A stretch of DNA of 64,000 nt, from the NCBI GenBank assembly GCA_019322805.1, contig JAHWIC010000001.1:62001-126000 (forward strand), read 5' to 3'. Below the pieces are notes generated by a model. That model ran no database searches and was not told where the DNA came from. It saw only the letters and a list, made by a program, of their open reading frames with translations. How positions within the stretch are numbered: position 1 is the stretch's first letter; each line of letters starts with the position of its first letter. Position numbers and translations under genes: made by a program. This stretch comes from Candidatus Woesearchaeota archaeon (GTDB lineage: Archaea > Nanobdellota > Nanobdellia > Woesearchaeales > JAHWIC01). Shown here piece by piece: positions 1 through 8,820 of this stretch.

Positions 1-182
1 CTTATCCAAAGGTTATGAATCTTAATCAGATTAAATTTTCTGTATCTTATTGCATAATACAAGTAATGGTCTGCATCTATTAGTACAGCTCCAATAATAA
101 AATAAAGAACATTCAGCTTGACAAAGGGGTAGAGGATTATAGAAATTATCACAGCTGAGATAACGTGGTCTTTTATATGCAT
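1..182 (-). CDS. Membrane-bound metal-dependent hydrolase-like protein, N-terminal part
   Basis: An ATG at 180-182 opens a frame that runs off the left edge (60 codons visible). Its first residues contain two hydrophobic segments and the motif IDADHYLYY, followed by a basic stretch and IHNLW. An acidic Asp-x-Asp-His cluster next to membrane helices is typical of the YdjM/DUF457-type membrane metal-dependent hydrolase family; that assignment is inference from a fragment. The start codon follows the smc stop codon with no spacer, so it is probably co-transcribed with and translationally coupled to smc. The catalytic remainder is outside the window. Confidence 0.6.
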   Translation of the reverse strand, partial: MHIKDHVISAVIISIILYPFVKLNVLYFIIGAVLIDADHYLYYAIRYRKFNLIKIHNLWI

Positions 183-3100
183 CTAAACCCTCAAAGAAAC
201 AACATTGCTTATTCCGTGCTCATTCATTGAGATGCCATAAAGCAGGTCTGCTTCATTTATAATGTGGTCATTATGAGATATCATAAGGTATTGAGCTTTA
301 TTTGAATATTTACTTATCAGTTTTGCAAGTTTCTCTGAGTTGTGCTTGTCAAGCGCTGCATCAACCTCATCAAGAACATAGAATGAGGCAGGCTCATGCT
401 CTTGAATTGCAAAGATGAATGCAAGGGCTGTTAATGTTTTTTCTCCTCCTGATAATGACCTTATATCAAGGAATTTATTGCCTGAAATCTTAACCTTAAC
501 CCTTAAACCAGCTTCAAACGGATCTTCCTTATTCTCAAGCTCAAGCAATGCCTCTCCTTTGGTTGATAAGGCTGAGAATATCTCCTTAAACTTTTGGGTT
601 ACGATATCAAAGGTGTTAATGAACAGCTCCTTTTTCTTGGAATCTATTTCCTGCATCATCTGCTCAACATCTTCCTTTTCTTTTGCCAGGCTTCCTTTTT
701 TCTCGATAAGGCTGTTATATTCTTTTTCAACATCTTCATAGATCTCCAAAGCGCGCATGTTAACACTTCCAATTGACTCCCTTAATCTCTCGAATTTGTT
801 TATCTCTTTTGTTAGCTGCTCTTCAGTTTTTGTTGTATCAATCTCAATACCTTCATACTGCTGGAATTCCTGCTGCAATCCTGCCAACTGGGAATTAATC
901 TCTGCACGCTTAATAGACAAAGTATTGCCTTTTATCTCTATTTCTCGAGCCACTGCCTGTTTTTCATTGACTTTAAGCTCAAGTTCCTTTATCCCTTCAT
1001 TTATCTTTGACCTGTCTGAGAATAAGCCCTTGAACTTTGAATAAAACTCCCGAGCATTCTGCTCTTTTTCCACTAATAAATCTGATTCTTTCTTTATCTT
1101 TGCTGAAAGCTCGGATATCTCGTTTTTGAAGTCCTCTTCCTCTTTTTCAATCTGTTTTAGAATCTCAGTCTCTATCTTCTCTTTTTCAGGAGCAAGCATT
1201 TCTTTTATTTGAGTATCTGAGTGCTTAACCTGTGAATCAAGCTGCATAATCTCCTGCTCAATCTCTTTTATCTTCTCCTCAAATGTGGTTATCTCAGCTA
1301 CAAGCGCAGGATCCCTAAATTGGCTTAGTTTTCCACGTAGCTCTTGCTTTTCAATCTTAAGATCGGTAAGTTCTTTATTGCACGAACCTATCTTGTTCTG
1401 GACAGCCTGAATATCATCCTCAGCTTTCTGCAGCTCTTTGTTTAGCTCGTCTTTTTGCTGCTTTGAAACCTCGAGGTCAGTCGGCTCTAGATGCATGCTC
1501 TTCTCAAGCTTTATTATCTCCCCCTCAAGATTAGCCTTTTTATTTCTAAGTTCAGTTATTGTGGCTTCGTTTTCCTCTCTGTGTTTCTCTAACGTGCTGA
1601 CGATATTATTTTTCTCAGCTATTTTTTCCTTAACCTTGTTTAGTTCCTTGGTTAGTTCGCTTCCTTTAAAGCCTATACCTTTGATTTTTCTATAGCCGCC
1701 CTGCATTACTCCGCTAAACTCTGCTAAATCACCATCAAGAGTAACCATCTTTGCCTTGCCAATACCAATACGACGAGCAACATCAATATCATCAACAACT
1801 AGGGTATTGGCAAAAATATAAGAAAATGCTTTTTTGAATTGATTGTCGTAAGAAATCAGATCCAACGCAAACCCATGGCAGCCTCTTGACTTTGCAAGTT
1901 CTTTTAACTCAGGACTTGCTTCTTTTGATTTTATCTTGCTTAATGGCAGGAATGTTGCTGTGCCATACTTATTCTGTTTAAGATACTTTATACATTCTGC
2001 TGCAACCTTATCATCTTCAACAATAATGCTCTTTATCCTTGGGCCTGCTGCAACCTCTAAGGCAAGAGTGTAGTTTGCAGGCGCATTGCCAAGCTCTGAA
2101 ACTGTGCCATAAATGCCGCTTATTTCATTCTTCTTTTCCAACACCTTTTTTACTGCTTTGTCCCCTAATAAAGCCTCTTTTATTCCTGCGTCACGAGCTT
2201 TTAACTTTGAAAATTCTTCATTTAATGAATCAAGCTCTTGTTTAGCACTTGCTAGTTGAGCTGCTATTGAAGAGTCCTCATCAAGGCGCTTGTTTAGCTC
2301 CAGAGTAGAATCCTTAAAATCCTGTCTTTTTTTCTTTAAATCCTCAATCTGGTCTTTATGAGCTTCTTCTATCTCCTTTACTTTCTTTATTTTCTCGTCT
2401 ATTGTGTCTATCTTGTACTGGATAGTATCCTTTGACCTGATAAGAGCATGCTGCTCTTCCCTTAGTTTTTGAATCTCTTTCTGCAGGTCATCAGCTTTTT
2501 TATCTATCTCCTCAATCCTCTGGTCTATATCCACTGCTTCGTCAAGCTTGTATTTATCCTTAAGCTCTTTTACATTGCCTTCAAATTTCTCTTTTTCCTT
2601 TAGTTTTGATTTTCTTTTTGCAGTAAGCTCAGATTTCTGGTTTTTCAATTCATTTATCTTATTGTCTATCTCCTGTATTGAGTTGTTTAGGTCTTCTCTA
2701 CGTTGAGCCATCTTTTTGATCTCGCTTTTGCATACCTCAATCCTGCCATTAAACTTGGTTAATTCTATCTTCAGGTTTTCAATCTCCTTATTAAGCTCAA
2801 CCTGCTCTACCTCGCCTTTTTCCTCTATTGTTTTTGTTATGTCTTCTATTTCCTTTTTCTTATCTTCTATTTCCTGCTTAAGTTTATCAATAGCTGACTG
2901 TGCCTTTTTCAGCTCTTCATTAGTCGTGTCTATCTTTTTTTGGAAATCTGCCCTTTCAGCTTCTTTCTTGTCTATCTGAAGCTTTAACAGTGAAGCCTTG
3001 TTTTGCTTTACCCTGTCACTCATGTTTTTGTATTTCAAGGCCTGGTCGCGGTCCTTTTTTAATTCCTTAAGATAAGTGCCTCTTTCAGTAAGAATTATTT

Positions 3101-3677
3101 CTGCTTCCTTTAGTTTTGCCTCAACCTTCTCAAGCTCATTTAATGCCTTTTGCTTCTTTTCCTCATACACTGAGATGCCTGATATTTCCTCTATCAGCAT
3201 ACGTCTTTCCACGGTAGACATCTCAACAAACTTTACTATATCTCCTTGCAGAATTATATTATAGCCATCAGGATTTATCTTTGCAACATTAAGTAAATCT
3301 AAGATTTGTTGTCTTGTTCTTGCCTTGTCATTAATCTTATATAGGCTTTGACCAGACTGCAAAACGACCCTTGTAACCTTTACTTCTTTGTCTTCTGTAG
3401 GAAATAACTTGTTGGCATTATCAAAGTATATAGAAACCTCTCCTTTTTTAGCTGGTGTTTTTGATTTTCCTCCATTATAGATTAGGTTGGATGACTTTTC
3501 GGCCCTCATTGATTTTGCAGAGCTTTTACCAAGAACAAAGCATAATGCATCCAAGATGTTTGACTTTCCAGAACCATTCGGACCTAGAACTACATTAAAC
3601 TTAGGTCCAAACAGCAATTCTGTATGCTTTGCAAATGACTTAAAGCCATTCATAACGATTTTATTGATTCTGGTCAT
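183..3677 (-). CDS. smc: Chromosome segregation ATPase SMC
   Basis: Structural maintenance of chromosomes protein, 1164 aa, the usual length. Order of parts: N-terminal ATPase half with Walker A GPNGSGKS at residues 32-39, a long heptad-type coiled coil, a globular hinge around residues 510-660 (GTVSELGNAPANYTLALEVAAG start region), a second coiled coil, then the ABC signature LSGGEK near 1075 and Walker B FYVLDEVDAALD near 1105. It dimerises through the hinge and compacts or segregates chromosomal DNA. No scpA/scpB is seen next to it in the window. A TATA box lies about 25 bases before the ATG, so the message is almost leaderless. Confidence 0.97.
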   Translation of the reverse strand: MTRINKIVMNGFKSFAKHTELLFGPKFNVVLGPNGSGKSNILDALCFVLGKSSAKSMRAEKSSNLIYNGGKSKTPAKKGEVSIYFDNANKLFPTEDKEVKVTRVVLQSGQSLYKINDKARTRQQILDLLNVAKINPDGYNIILQGDIVKFVEMSTVERRMLIEEISGISVYEEKKQKALNELEKVEAKLKEAEIILTERGTYLKELKKDRDQALKYKNMSDRVKQNKASLLKLQIDKKEAERADFQKKIDTTNEELKKAQSAIDKLKQEIEDKKKEIEDITKTIEEKGEVEQVELNKEIENLKIELTKFNGRIEVCKSEIKKMAQRREDLNNSIQEIDNKINELKNQKSELTAKRKSKLKEKEKFEGNVKELKDKYKLDEAVDIDQRIEEIDKKADDLQKEIQKLREEQHALIRSKDTIQYKIDTIDEKIKKVKEIEEAHKDQIEDLKKKRQDFKDSTLELNKRLDEDSSIAAQLASAKQELDSLNEEFSKLKARDAGIKEALLGDKAVKKVLEKKNEISGIYGTVSELGNAPANYTLALEVAAGPRIKSIIVEDDKVAAECIKYLKQNKYGTATFLPLSKIKSKEASPELKELAKSRGCHGFALDLISYDNQFKKAFSYIFANTLVVDDIDVARRIGIGKAKMVTLDGDLAEFSGVMQGGYRKIKGIGFKGSELTKELNKVKEKIAEKNNIVSTLEKHREENEATITELRNKKANLEGEIIKLEKSMHLEPTDLEVSKQQKDELNKELQKAEDDIQAVQNKIGSCNKELTDLKIEKQELRGKLSQFRDPALVAEITTFEEKIKEIEQEIMQLDSQVKHSDTQIKEMLAPEKEKIETEILKQIEKEEEDFKNEISELSAKIKKESDLLVEKEQNAREFYSKFKGLFSDRSKINEGIKELELKVNEKQAVAREIEIKGNTLSIKRAEINSQLAGLQQEFQQYEGIEIDTTKTEEQLTKEINKFERLRESIGSVNMRALEIYEDVEKEYNSLIEKKGSLAKEKEDVEQMMQEIDSKKKELFINTFDIVTQKFKEIFSALSTKGEALLELENKEDPFEAGLRVKVKISGNKFLDIRSLSGGEKTLTALAFIFAIQEHEPASFYVLDEVDAALDKHNSEKLAKLISKYSNKAQYLMISHNDHIINEADLLYGISMNEHGISNVVSLRV

Positions 3678-3700
3678 TTCCTATGTTCTGGTTCTCGTCT

Positions 3701-3712
3701 GCTTATATAAAG
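3701..3712 (-). promoter_or_regulatory. TATA box of smc
   Basis: Read on the minus strand the sequence is CTTTATATAAGC, centred about 30 bases before the smc ATG at 3677. This is the expected archaeal promoter geometry with a very short leader; a weak purine-rich ribosome site (AGGAA) immediately precedes the start codon. Confidence 0.6.
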
Positions 3713-3770
3713 TTTTTTGTTTATATTTTGGTGTTTTTTGTCACTAGGGTTTGATTATTTTATGTACTTC

Positions 3771-3936
3771 AAAACACCTTCTGCAGCAACTGGTTACGCT
3801 CGCCTTGTCCGCGAGCTTGCTCGTGGACTCGCAAGCAAATTGACACGCAATGAGGGTTTCCTCGCGGATGATGCCATAAACGCTTCGCGTTTAATTTCAC
3901 CGCTCGTCAAGCCCTCAAATTTTCTTAAAACGCCTT
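3771..3936 (-). repeat. Insert with duplicated C-terminal codons in the FAD dehydrogenase gene
   Basis: Two diverged copies of the gene's 3' end lie 156 bases apart: an inner copy (about 3920-3950, read GVIAAKGVLRKF) and an outer copy beyond the present stop (about 3755-3790, read PVAAEGVLKYIK then stop). Between them is a GC-richer stretch full of short dyads, including a perfect six-base stem with a GAA triloop at about 3877-3891 (AAACGC/GCGTTT) and repeated GCTTGC/GCTCGCG words. The insert stays in frame and supplies a new stop. Seen directly: the two similar C-terminal encodings and the dyads. Insertion is inference. Confidence 0.6.
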
Positions 3937-5386
3937 TAGCGGCGATAACGCCGGTCGCAGCTGCACCAACTATATTGCCGCATAAGCCAACTCCGTCACC
4001 AGCTACAAACAGGTTCTTTATCTTGGTCTCAAGGTTTTTATCTGCAGCTATCCTTACTGAAAAGAATTTTAATTCAGGTCCATAAAGCAACGCATCTTTA
4101 TTTACACCAGGCATTATTTTATCTAATTGTTCAAGCGCATCTAACAAATCATTCACAATTCTTCCTGGTATAGACATTGACAAATCACCAGGATTTACAT
4201 CTCTTAGGGTTGGCTTAACCTTGCTCTTGTTTATCCTGTCCCAGTATGAGCGTCTGTGTAATTTCAAATCATCTAACCGTTGTATGAATGGTTTTCCTCC
4301 AGCTATTGTTGTGGCTAATTTTCCAATATCTTCACCATAAGCTATTGTGTTTGTAACTGGCTGTGTAAGTTCTATGTTTACTAATAAAGCGAAATTGGTG
4401 TTTTGGCTTTTCTTATCAAGCCTGCAATAACCATTGACGCACATAAATCCGTGATATGTTTCTTTTGTTACAAAACCATTTGGGCATGTGCAGAAAGTCC
4501 TCACTAGGTCTTTTGTTTTTCCAACCTTAACAAAGAAAGCAGGATCCCATATTGTGTTGGTTATATGCTTCATTATCCCAGCCTTAATCTCAACTCTTAC
4601 CCCCACTTCAATGCCGCGGTGCTTTAGAGGTATACTAAGCCTTTTTGCCTGGTTAAAGAACCATTCAGAACCAGCTCTTCCAGGACAGGCAATCACGTAT
4701 CTTGACTTTATTATTCTATTATTTCTTAATTTAACTCCCTTTATTTCGCCTCTTTGAACTAATAATTCGCTCACCTCATTGTTTAATAAAAAGCCCACCC
4801 CATTATCTTTTAGATTATTTATGAATTTATTGATTAATAACGGCAGCCTGTCAGAACCAAGATGCTTTTGTCTTAGCATTAATAAATCAATGCCATACTT
4901 CTTTGCTTTCTTCTTTATCCCCTCTGCTTTTTTAAGGTCTTTTGTATAGAACTCTTTGGGTGCTCCAAATGCAACAAAGGTCTCATCAATATAATCAATC
5001 AGCCTGTCTGCCTGTTCCTTTGGCAGGAATTCATATAAATTTGTTTTTCCATGCACTGGTGCTAGATTAAGCTTGCCGTCAGAGAATAAACCTGCTCCGC
5101 CTACGCCGCTTAGCACATCCTTTCTTTCATTAACGTCTTTACCTTTCTCAATAACCAGTACATTTAGCTTTTTTTTAGCTAACTCGTGAGCTGCAAAAAG
5201 ACCGGCAGGACCTGCTCCAATGATAATGACATCATAACCTTCCTTTATCTCAAATTCTTCTATTTTGGCTGGAAGCTTTTTTCCAATATAACGCTCATAT
5301 TTCTTCCAGGAATTTGGCCCTGTTCGTACACTTCTGACAAGATAATAGTAATAATTATTGCCTATTTTCTTTTTCCTGACAAACAT
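3794..5386 (-). CDS. FAD-dependent dehydrogenase of the COG2509 type with an aberrant C-terminal tail
   Basis: 530-aa flavoprotein. A short basic N-terminal region (about 45 residues) precedes the FAD-binding Rossmann motif GAGPAGLFAAHELAK, followed by GVGGAGLFSDGKLNL, typical of the uncharacterised NAD(P)/FAD-dependent oxidoreductases related to COG2509. A C-terminal NLFVAGDGVG motif binds FAD. The substrate is unknown. The family-like sequence ends at about GVIAAKGVLRKF; the last 36 residues are Ser/Arg/Ala-rich and unlike a folded domain. Just past the stop codon the reading P-V-A-A-E-G-V-L-K-Y-I-K-stop can be read, resembling the real C-terminus. The tail therefore looks like an insertion that replaced the native end. 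Confidence 0.85.
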   Translation of the reverse strand: MFVRKKKIGNNYYYYLVRSVRTGPNSWKKYERYIGKKLPAKIEEFEIKEGYDVIIIGAGPAGLFAAHELAKKKLNVLVIEKGKDVNERKDVLSGVGGAGLFSDGKLNLAPVHGKTNLYEFLPKEQADRLIDYIDETFVAFGAPKEFYTKDLKKAEGIKKKAKKYGIDLLMLRQKHLGSDRLPLLINKFINNLKDNGVGFLLNNEVSELLVQRGEIKGVKLRNNRIIKSRYVIACPGRAGSEWFFNQAKRLSIPLKHRGIEVGVRVEIKAGIMKHITNTIWDPAFFVKVGKTKDLVRTFCTCPNGFVTKETYHGFMCVNGYCRLDKKSQNTNFALLVNIELTQPVTNTIAYGEDIGKLATTIAGGKPFIQRLDDLKLHRRSYWDRINKSKVKPTLRDVNPGDLSMSIPGRIVNDLLDALEQLDKIMPGVNKDALLYGPELKFFSVRIAADKNLETKIKNLFVAGDGVGLCGNIVGAAATGVIAAKGVLRKFEGLTSGEIKREAFMASSARKPSLRVNLLASPRASSRTRRA

Positions 5387-5445
5387 TAGTCACCACAAAT
5401 GATTAGAGTAGTCACCACATATTAAAGCTTTTCGCTTATCTGGGT

Positions 5446-5635
5446 TGCGTTGGTTAGCGTACTCAAAATCCTGGCTTCTAAATGTTAATGCTGACATTCC
5501 CCGTAAGTCTTGGAAATCCAAGGGATTTCTAAGATCTCAAAAATCTACGATTTTCGAGAGGACATCCCCCTTGTCAGCTACAAATATATTATAAGGGATT
5601 TTGCCTTAAGTACGCTAACCTTCATTTTCAACGCA
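5446..5635. other. Structured intergenic element, candidate small RNA or inverted-repeat element
   Basis: The gap between rnhB and the FAD dehydrogenase gene holds nested inverted repeats. Three successive outer helices pair: TGCGTTG (5446-5452) with CAACGCA (5629-5635), GGTTAGCGTACT (5452-5463) with AGTACGCTAACC (5609-5620), and CAAAATCC (5464-5471) with GGATTTTG (about 5596-5603). Inside, GCTGACA (about 5490) pairs with TGTCAGC (about 5572), enclosing CTTGGA-AA-TCCAAG and a ten-base stem with a TAC triloop at about 5536-5558. The 12-base perfect helix is far beyond chance in this short gap. Conserved RNase P or SRP RNA motifs were not seen. Confidence 0.5.
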
Positions 5636-5641
5636 GATTAT

Positions 5642-6298
5642 CTAGAATGAGCCAAGCTTCTTTTGCTGGCTCTCTTTTATTATCTTTTTGTACGGCTGCC
5701 AGCTTTTTCTGAATATTTCAGGATATTTGCTGTAATTATCCTTAACAAACTTCTGAGTTGCCGGGTCAGAAGGATAGCCGGATCCTATTGGTTCCTTGAT
5801 TTTGGATTGTAGTTTTTTTATTTCATTATCCCCGGTTACCTTAGCTATGATTGAAGCTGCTGCAACAATTGGATAGCGTTCTGCCCTATGCTCAGCGATT
5901 AATTCCATTTTCTTATTTTTGATGTATTTTTTCAGATATCTTGCGTATGCAGGAATATTTGGACTTGGACTATCAACTATGGCTTTATCAGGTTTTAATT
6001 CATTAATAATCTCTGCAGATTTTCTTGCTTCCAGCCAATTAAGGTTTAGACCATCATTGCCTTGGACTGCTTTATCAATCTCTTTTGGTTCAATGATGAT
6101 TATTTTGTATTTCATCAAAACCTTCTCTATCTTTTTCGCTAAAGACTCTCTTTGTTTGGAGGTTAATAATTTAGAATCTTTAACCTCTATTTTCCTTAAT
6201 TCCTCTATCCTAATTTCATCAATCAAAGCTCCGCATATAACCAAAGGTCCCACAACAGGACCGCGTCTTGCTTCATCAATGCCGCAGATTAGTGTCAT
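5642..6298 (-). CDS. rnhB: Ribonuclease HII
   Basis: 218 aa, normal length for archaeal RNase HII, which cuts the RNA strand of RNA-DNA hybrids and removes misincorporated ribonucleotides. The N-terminal GIDEARRGPVVGPLV carries the catalytic Asp-Glu pair; further acidic residues are seen in KAIVDSPSP and the AHRAERYPIVAAASIIAKV motif is characteristic. The C-terminal GSGYPSDPATQKFV is also conserved. The gene is alone between a divergent membrane protein gene and the structured element downstream, and starts at the first ATG, about 85 bases from the divergent start. Confidence 0.96.
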   Translation of the reverse strand: MTLICGIDEARRGPVVGPLVICGALIDEIRIEELRKIEVKDSKLLTSKQRESLAKKIEKVLMKYKIIIIEPKEIDKAVQGNDGLNLNWLEARKSAEIINELKPDKAIVDSPSPNIPAYARYLKKYIKNKKMELIAEHRAERYPIVAAASIIAKVTGDNEIKKLQSKIKEPIGSGYPSDPATQKFVKDNYSKYPEIFRKSWQPYKKIIKESQQKKLGSF

Positions 6299-6352
6299 AA
6301 ATAGTTCTTTTAGGAATGTGCTTATTAATTTTTTTGTTTTTCATATCAAAAA

Positions 6353-6362
6353 CTTTATATAA
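6353..6362 (+). promoter_or_regulatory. TATA box for the 6384 membrane protein gene
   Basis: CTTTATATAA lies about 25-30 bases upstream of the ATG at 6384 in an AT-rich divergent intergenic region; an upstream A-rich stretch could serve as the BRE. It implies a very short or absent 5' leader. Confidence 0.5.
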
Positions 6363-6383
6363 CCAATAAGCAAAAGAACTTCT

Positions 6384-7460
6384 ATGAAAAAGAAGGTGAA
6401 TAAACACAAGAAGGTTGTCGAACACTCTAAAGGGATAAAGAAACTTTCTAAGAATATTGCTAAAAAACATCCCAAGAAGCACCTAAAAAAACGCTCCCAC
6501 AAACACCATTCAATCTACCGTCTAAGAAAGATTACAAAGGATATAAGAAGGAGGCAGCCTAAGAAGGTCCAGCGAAAAAGAATAACAACCCCGAAAAAGG
6601 TTATTGAAAAACCAGAAAAAGATTATGATAAAGGACCAGAAACACCGGTATATCGCCATGAATATGTGAAAGAGTTTATTGAAAGGAGTACAAATGCTTA
6701 TTATGGCGGCTTGTTCTCAAAAACCTATGACTTAGTCAGGGAGAAACCAAAGATATTCTATAAAACCCTTGGTCTAGACTTATTGCTTTTGCTAATCCTT
6801 GTTTTAATATTTAGAGGAAGTATGAGATTTTTTCCAAAGGGCATTGTCTTATTTGATGTTTTTGGCAGTCTTTATGTTTTTGCAACGGCAATATTCTTCT
6901 TCTTATTTGGAATCTTGATTTACTCGCTAGAGAAGTGTAAAGTATTACTAATCGTAGGGTCTATGCTTGAAGGCATCAAATTAAATCTTGAAAGGTTTGA
7001 TAAGTTCTTTGTCCTTAACTGCATAACTATGGGGGTGTGGTTTTTAATCTTTTTTATCATGTACGCCATTGCGTACATTGTTGAACCGCTAATGAAAGGG
7101 GTAATCTGGATAGTTTTTGCATTAATTTCTGTATTTATTTACTCTTTCATTAACATCAGCCATTGGTTATTTGCTCATGAACCAAAGTTCAGAAAAACAG
7201 TGAAGAGGGCCTTGATTATCTTGACAGATGGATTTGAGAAGTATGTTGGAATCTCCAGTTTGATGTTTAGTGTTGCAATAGTTTATTCATTGATTGCTTT
7301 TGGTATAGGATGGATACTTAAGCTGGCTGAGGGAAATATTGAGATTCATAAGAAGATTGCAGTAGTTATTGGAATAATAATTCTTTATGCAACCCTGGCA
7401 TATAATAGGCTATGTTTTTATTTTGTTGTTAAAAAACTTAAGAATGAAATCAAAGATTGA
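6384..7460 (+). CDS. Multispanning membrane protein with a Lys/His-rich cytoplasmic N-terminus
   Basis: 358 aa. The first 90 residues are extremely basic (runs of Lys, His and Arg), then a short linker with an acidic patch, then about six hydrophobic segments from residue 130 on (for example LDLLLLLILVLIF and GIVLFDVFGSLYVFATAIFFFLFG). I do not recognise a family; the membrane part resembles generic DUF-type archaeal membrane proteins with paired helices. The 3' end overlaps the start of the permease gene by 17 bases, so the two are probably co-expressed. The basic tail could bind nucleic acid, phospholipid head groups or metal; that is speculation. Confidence 0.75.
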   Translation: MKKKVNKHKKVVEHSKGIKKLSKNIAKKHPKKHLKKRSHKHHSIYRLRKITKDIRRRQPKKVQRKRITTPKKVIEKPEKDYDKGPETPVYRHEYVKEFIERSTNAYYGGLFSKTYDLVREKPKIFYKTLGLDLLLLLILVLIFRGSMRFFPKGIVLFDVFGSLYVFATAIFFFLFGILIYSLEKCKVLLIVGSMLEGIKLNLERFDKFFVLNCITMGVWFLIFFIMYAIAYIVEPLMKGVIWIVFALISVFIYSFINISHWLFAHEPKFRKTVKRALIILTDGFEKYVGISSLMFSVAIVYSLIAFGIGWILKLAEGNIEIHKKIAVVIGIIILYATLAYNRLCFYFVVKKLKNEIKD

Positions 7461-8613
7461 TCCTATATGCGGAATGAAAGGTGCTATAAAGGCCCATGGC
7501 CATTATTTCTGCAGCGAGAACTGCATTAGGAAATATGAAGAAAAGTTTGAGATAAAGAAGCCATATTGTCCGACTTGCATGATAAAACAAAAAAAGTGGT
7601 ACAAGGAAAGATTATTTATTGTGGCTGTAATTGCTACTTTATTGGTAACAGTCAGTTATCTTGTTCCTGCTTTAAACAACCTATACAATGCTTTCATTGA
7701 TTATATAAAATTAATCTGGTGGGCAATACTCCTTGGATTGTTCTTAGGAGGAATTATTGATTATCTGGTTCCCTCAACATATATTGAGAAATATTTAGCA
7801 AGGCATAGAAAAAGAACTATCTTTTTTGCAGTGGTATTTGGCTTCTTGATGTCTGCTTGTTCTCATGGTATTCTGGCTATTGCAATGGAACTTTATAAAA
7901 AAGGTGCAAATACTTCTTCTGTAATTGCTTTTTTGTTAGCAAGTCCTTGGGCTAATCTGCCGATTACAATCCTCCTTTTTGGATTTTTTGGTGTTAAGGC
8001 TTTATTCCTGGTTGTTTTTGCTATAATAATAGCGATAATAACCGGGCTTATTTATCAGGTATTGGAAAGGAGGAAACTTGTTGAATGTGATAAATGCTCT
8101 GTAAAAGGTCATGATGCCAAATTAGAGGCTAAACTGAAAAATTTCTCTGTGTGGAAAGATATTAAAAAGAGATTCAAAAATTACAGGTTGAATTATGAAA
8201 ATATCAAAGATACAGTAAAGGGAGTTGTATCTGGTTCCTGGTCTTTATCAAAGATGGTGTTGTGGTGGATTCTGATAGGAATGACGCTTGCAAGCATTGC
8301 AAGAGCGTTTGTTCCTCACACATTTTTTATGCGCTTTATGGGCCCTACTGTTTTAGGGCTTGTGGTTACTCTTATTCTCGCAACAATAATAGAGGTGTGC
8401 TCAGAAGGCTCTGCGCCACTTGCTTTTGAGATCTTTAAGCAGACAGCTGCTTTTGGGAACAGCTTTGTGTTTTTGATGGCTGGTGTTGCTACTGATTATA
8501 CTGAAATTGGCCTTATCTGGACGAATATCGGCAAGAAAGCTGCCTTATGGCTACCACTTATTACAGTCCCTCAGATAGTATTACTCGGATATCTGTTCAA
8601 TCTTCTTCTATAA
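7444..8613 (+). CDS. YHS-domain-containing predicted permease (DUF318/ArsP-like)
   Basis: 389 aa from the ATG at 7444, chosen because the protein then begins at a YHS/TRASH-type metal site: DPICGMKG, FCSENCIRKYEEKF, followed by CPTC. After this about eight membrane segments form a permease of the DUF318/ArsP_1 type (GFLMSACSHGILAIAMELYKKG and a second half with EVCSEGSAPLAFE, the two homologous Cys-containing helices of the family). Relatives export organoarsenicals or other metal(loid)s; the actual substrate here is unknown. It is followed by a 50-residue Cys protein and a glutaredoxin, suggesting a thiol-linked metal handling operon. Confidence 0.85.
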   Translation: MKSKIDPICGMKGAIKAHGHYFCSENCIRKYEEKFEIKKPYCPTCMIKQKKWYKERLFIVAVIATLLVTVSYLVPALNNLYNAFIDYIKLIWWAILLGLFLGGIIDYLVPSTYIEKYLARHRKRTIFFAVVFGFLMSACSHGILAIAMELYKKGANTSSVIAFLLASPWANLPITILLFGFFGVKALFLVVFAIIIAIITGLIYQVLERRKLVECDKCSVKGHDAKLEAKLKNFSVWKDIKKRFKNYRLNYENIKDTVKGVVSGSWSLSKMVLWWILIGMTLASIARAFVPHTFFMRFMGPTVLGLVVTLILATIIEVCSEGSAPLAFEIFKQTAAFGNSFVFLMAGVATDYTEIGLIWTNIGKKAALWLPLITVPQIVLLGYLFNLLL

Positions 8614-8666
8614 AGAAAACTTTAAAAACGCTATAGAAATCTCAAACTCATCAAGGAGGTGTTAAA

Positions 8667-8819
8667 ATGAAAGTAAGTCTATGCGGCGGAGATAAATGCT
8701 GCCCTGCTGTTGAGGTAGGAAGAGATTCTGTAAAAATAGGAGAGAGGGGAAATATGTGCGTATTAAAGAAAAAAGAGTGGGATACTCTAAAGGAAAAGGT
8801 AATAAAAGGGGAGATTTAA
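8667..8819 (+). CDS. Small Cys-rich protein (50 aa)
   Basis: A short frame with a strong ribosome site (AAGGAGGTG, seven bases before ATG). The product begins MKVSLCGGDKCCPAVEV and contains a fourth Cys in GNMCVLKKKEW. The C-G-G-x-x-C-C cluster suggests metal or thiol chemistry. The stop is one base before the glutaredoxin ATG, and the permease lies upstream, so the three form one transcription unit. I do not recognise a named family. The tight spacing, ribosome site and balanced codon content make it a real gene. Confidence 0.8.
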   Translation: MKVSLCGGDKCCPAVEVGRDSVKIGERGNMCVLKKKEWDTLKEKVIKGEI

Positions 8820-8820
8820 A

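Noticed and set aside
415..3264. Plus-strand open frames inside smc (for example 1438-1695 and 2716-2979)
   Set aside because: They mirror the coiled-coil coding strand, give Ser/Phe/Leu-rich low-complexity proteins and have no starts or ribosome sites of note.
3717..4085. Plus-strand frame of 122 codons over the end of the FAD dehydrogenase gene
   Set aside because: It is antisense to the flavoprotein end and its GC-rich insert; the minus-strand frame has clear family motifs.
5446..5635. RNase P RNA or SRP RNA
   Set aside because: The size would fit a small RNA, but conserved P4 or helix-8 motifs were not seen on either strand.
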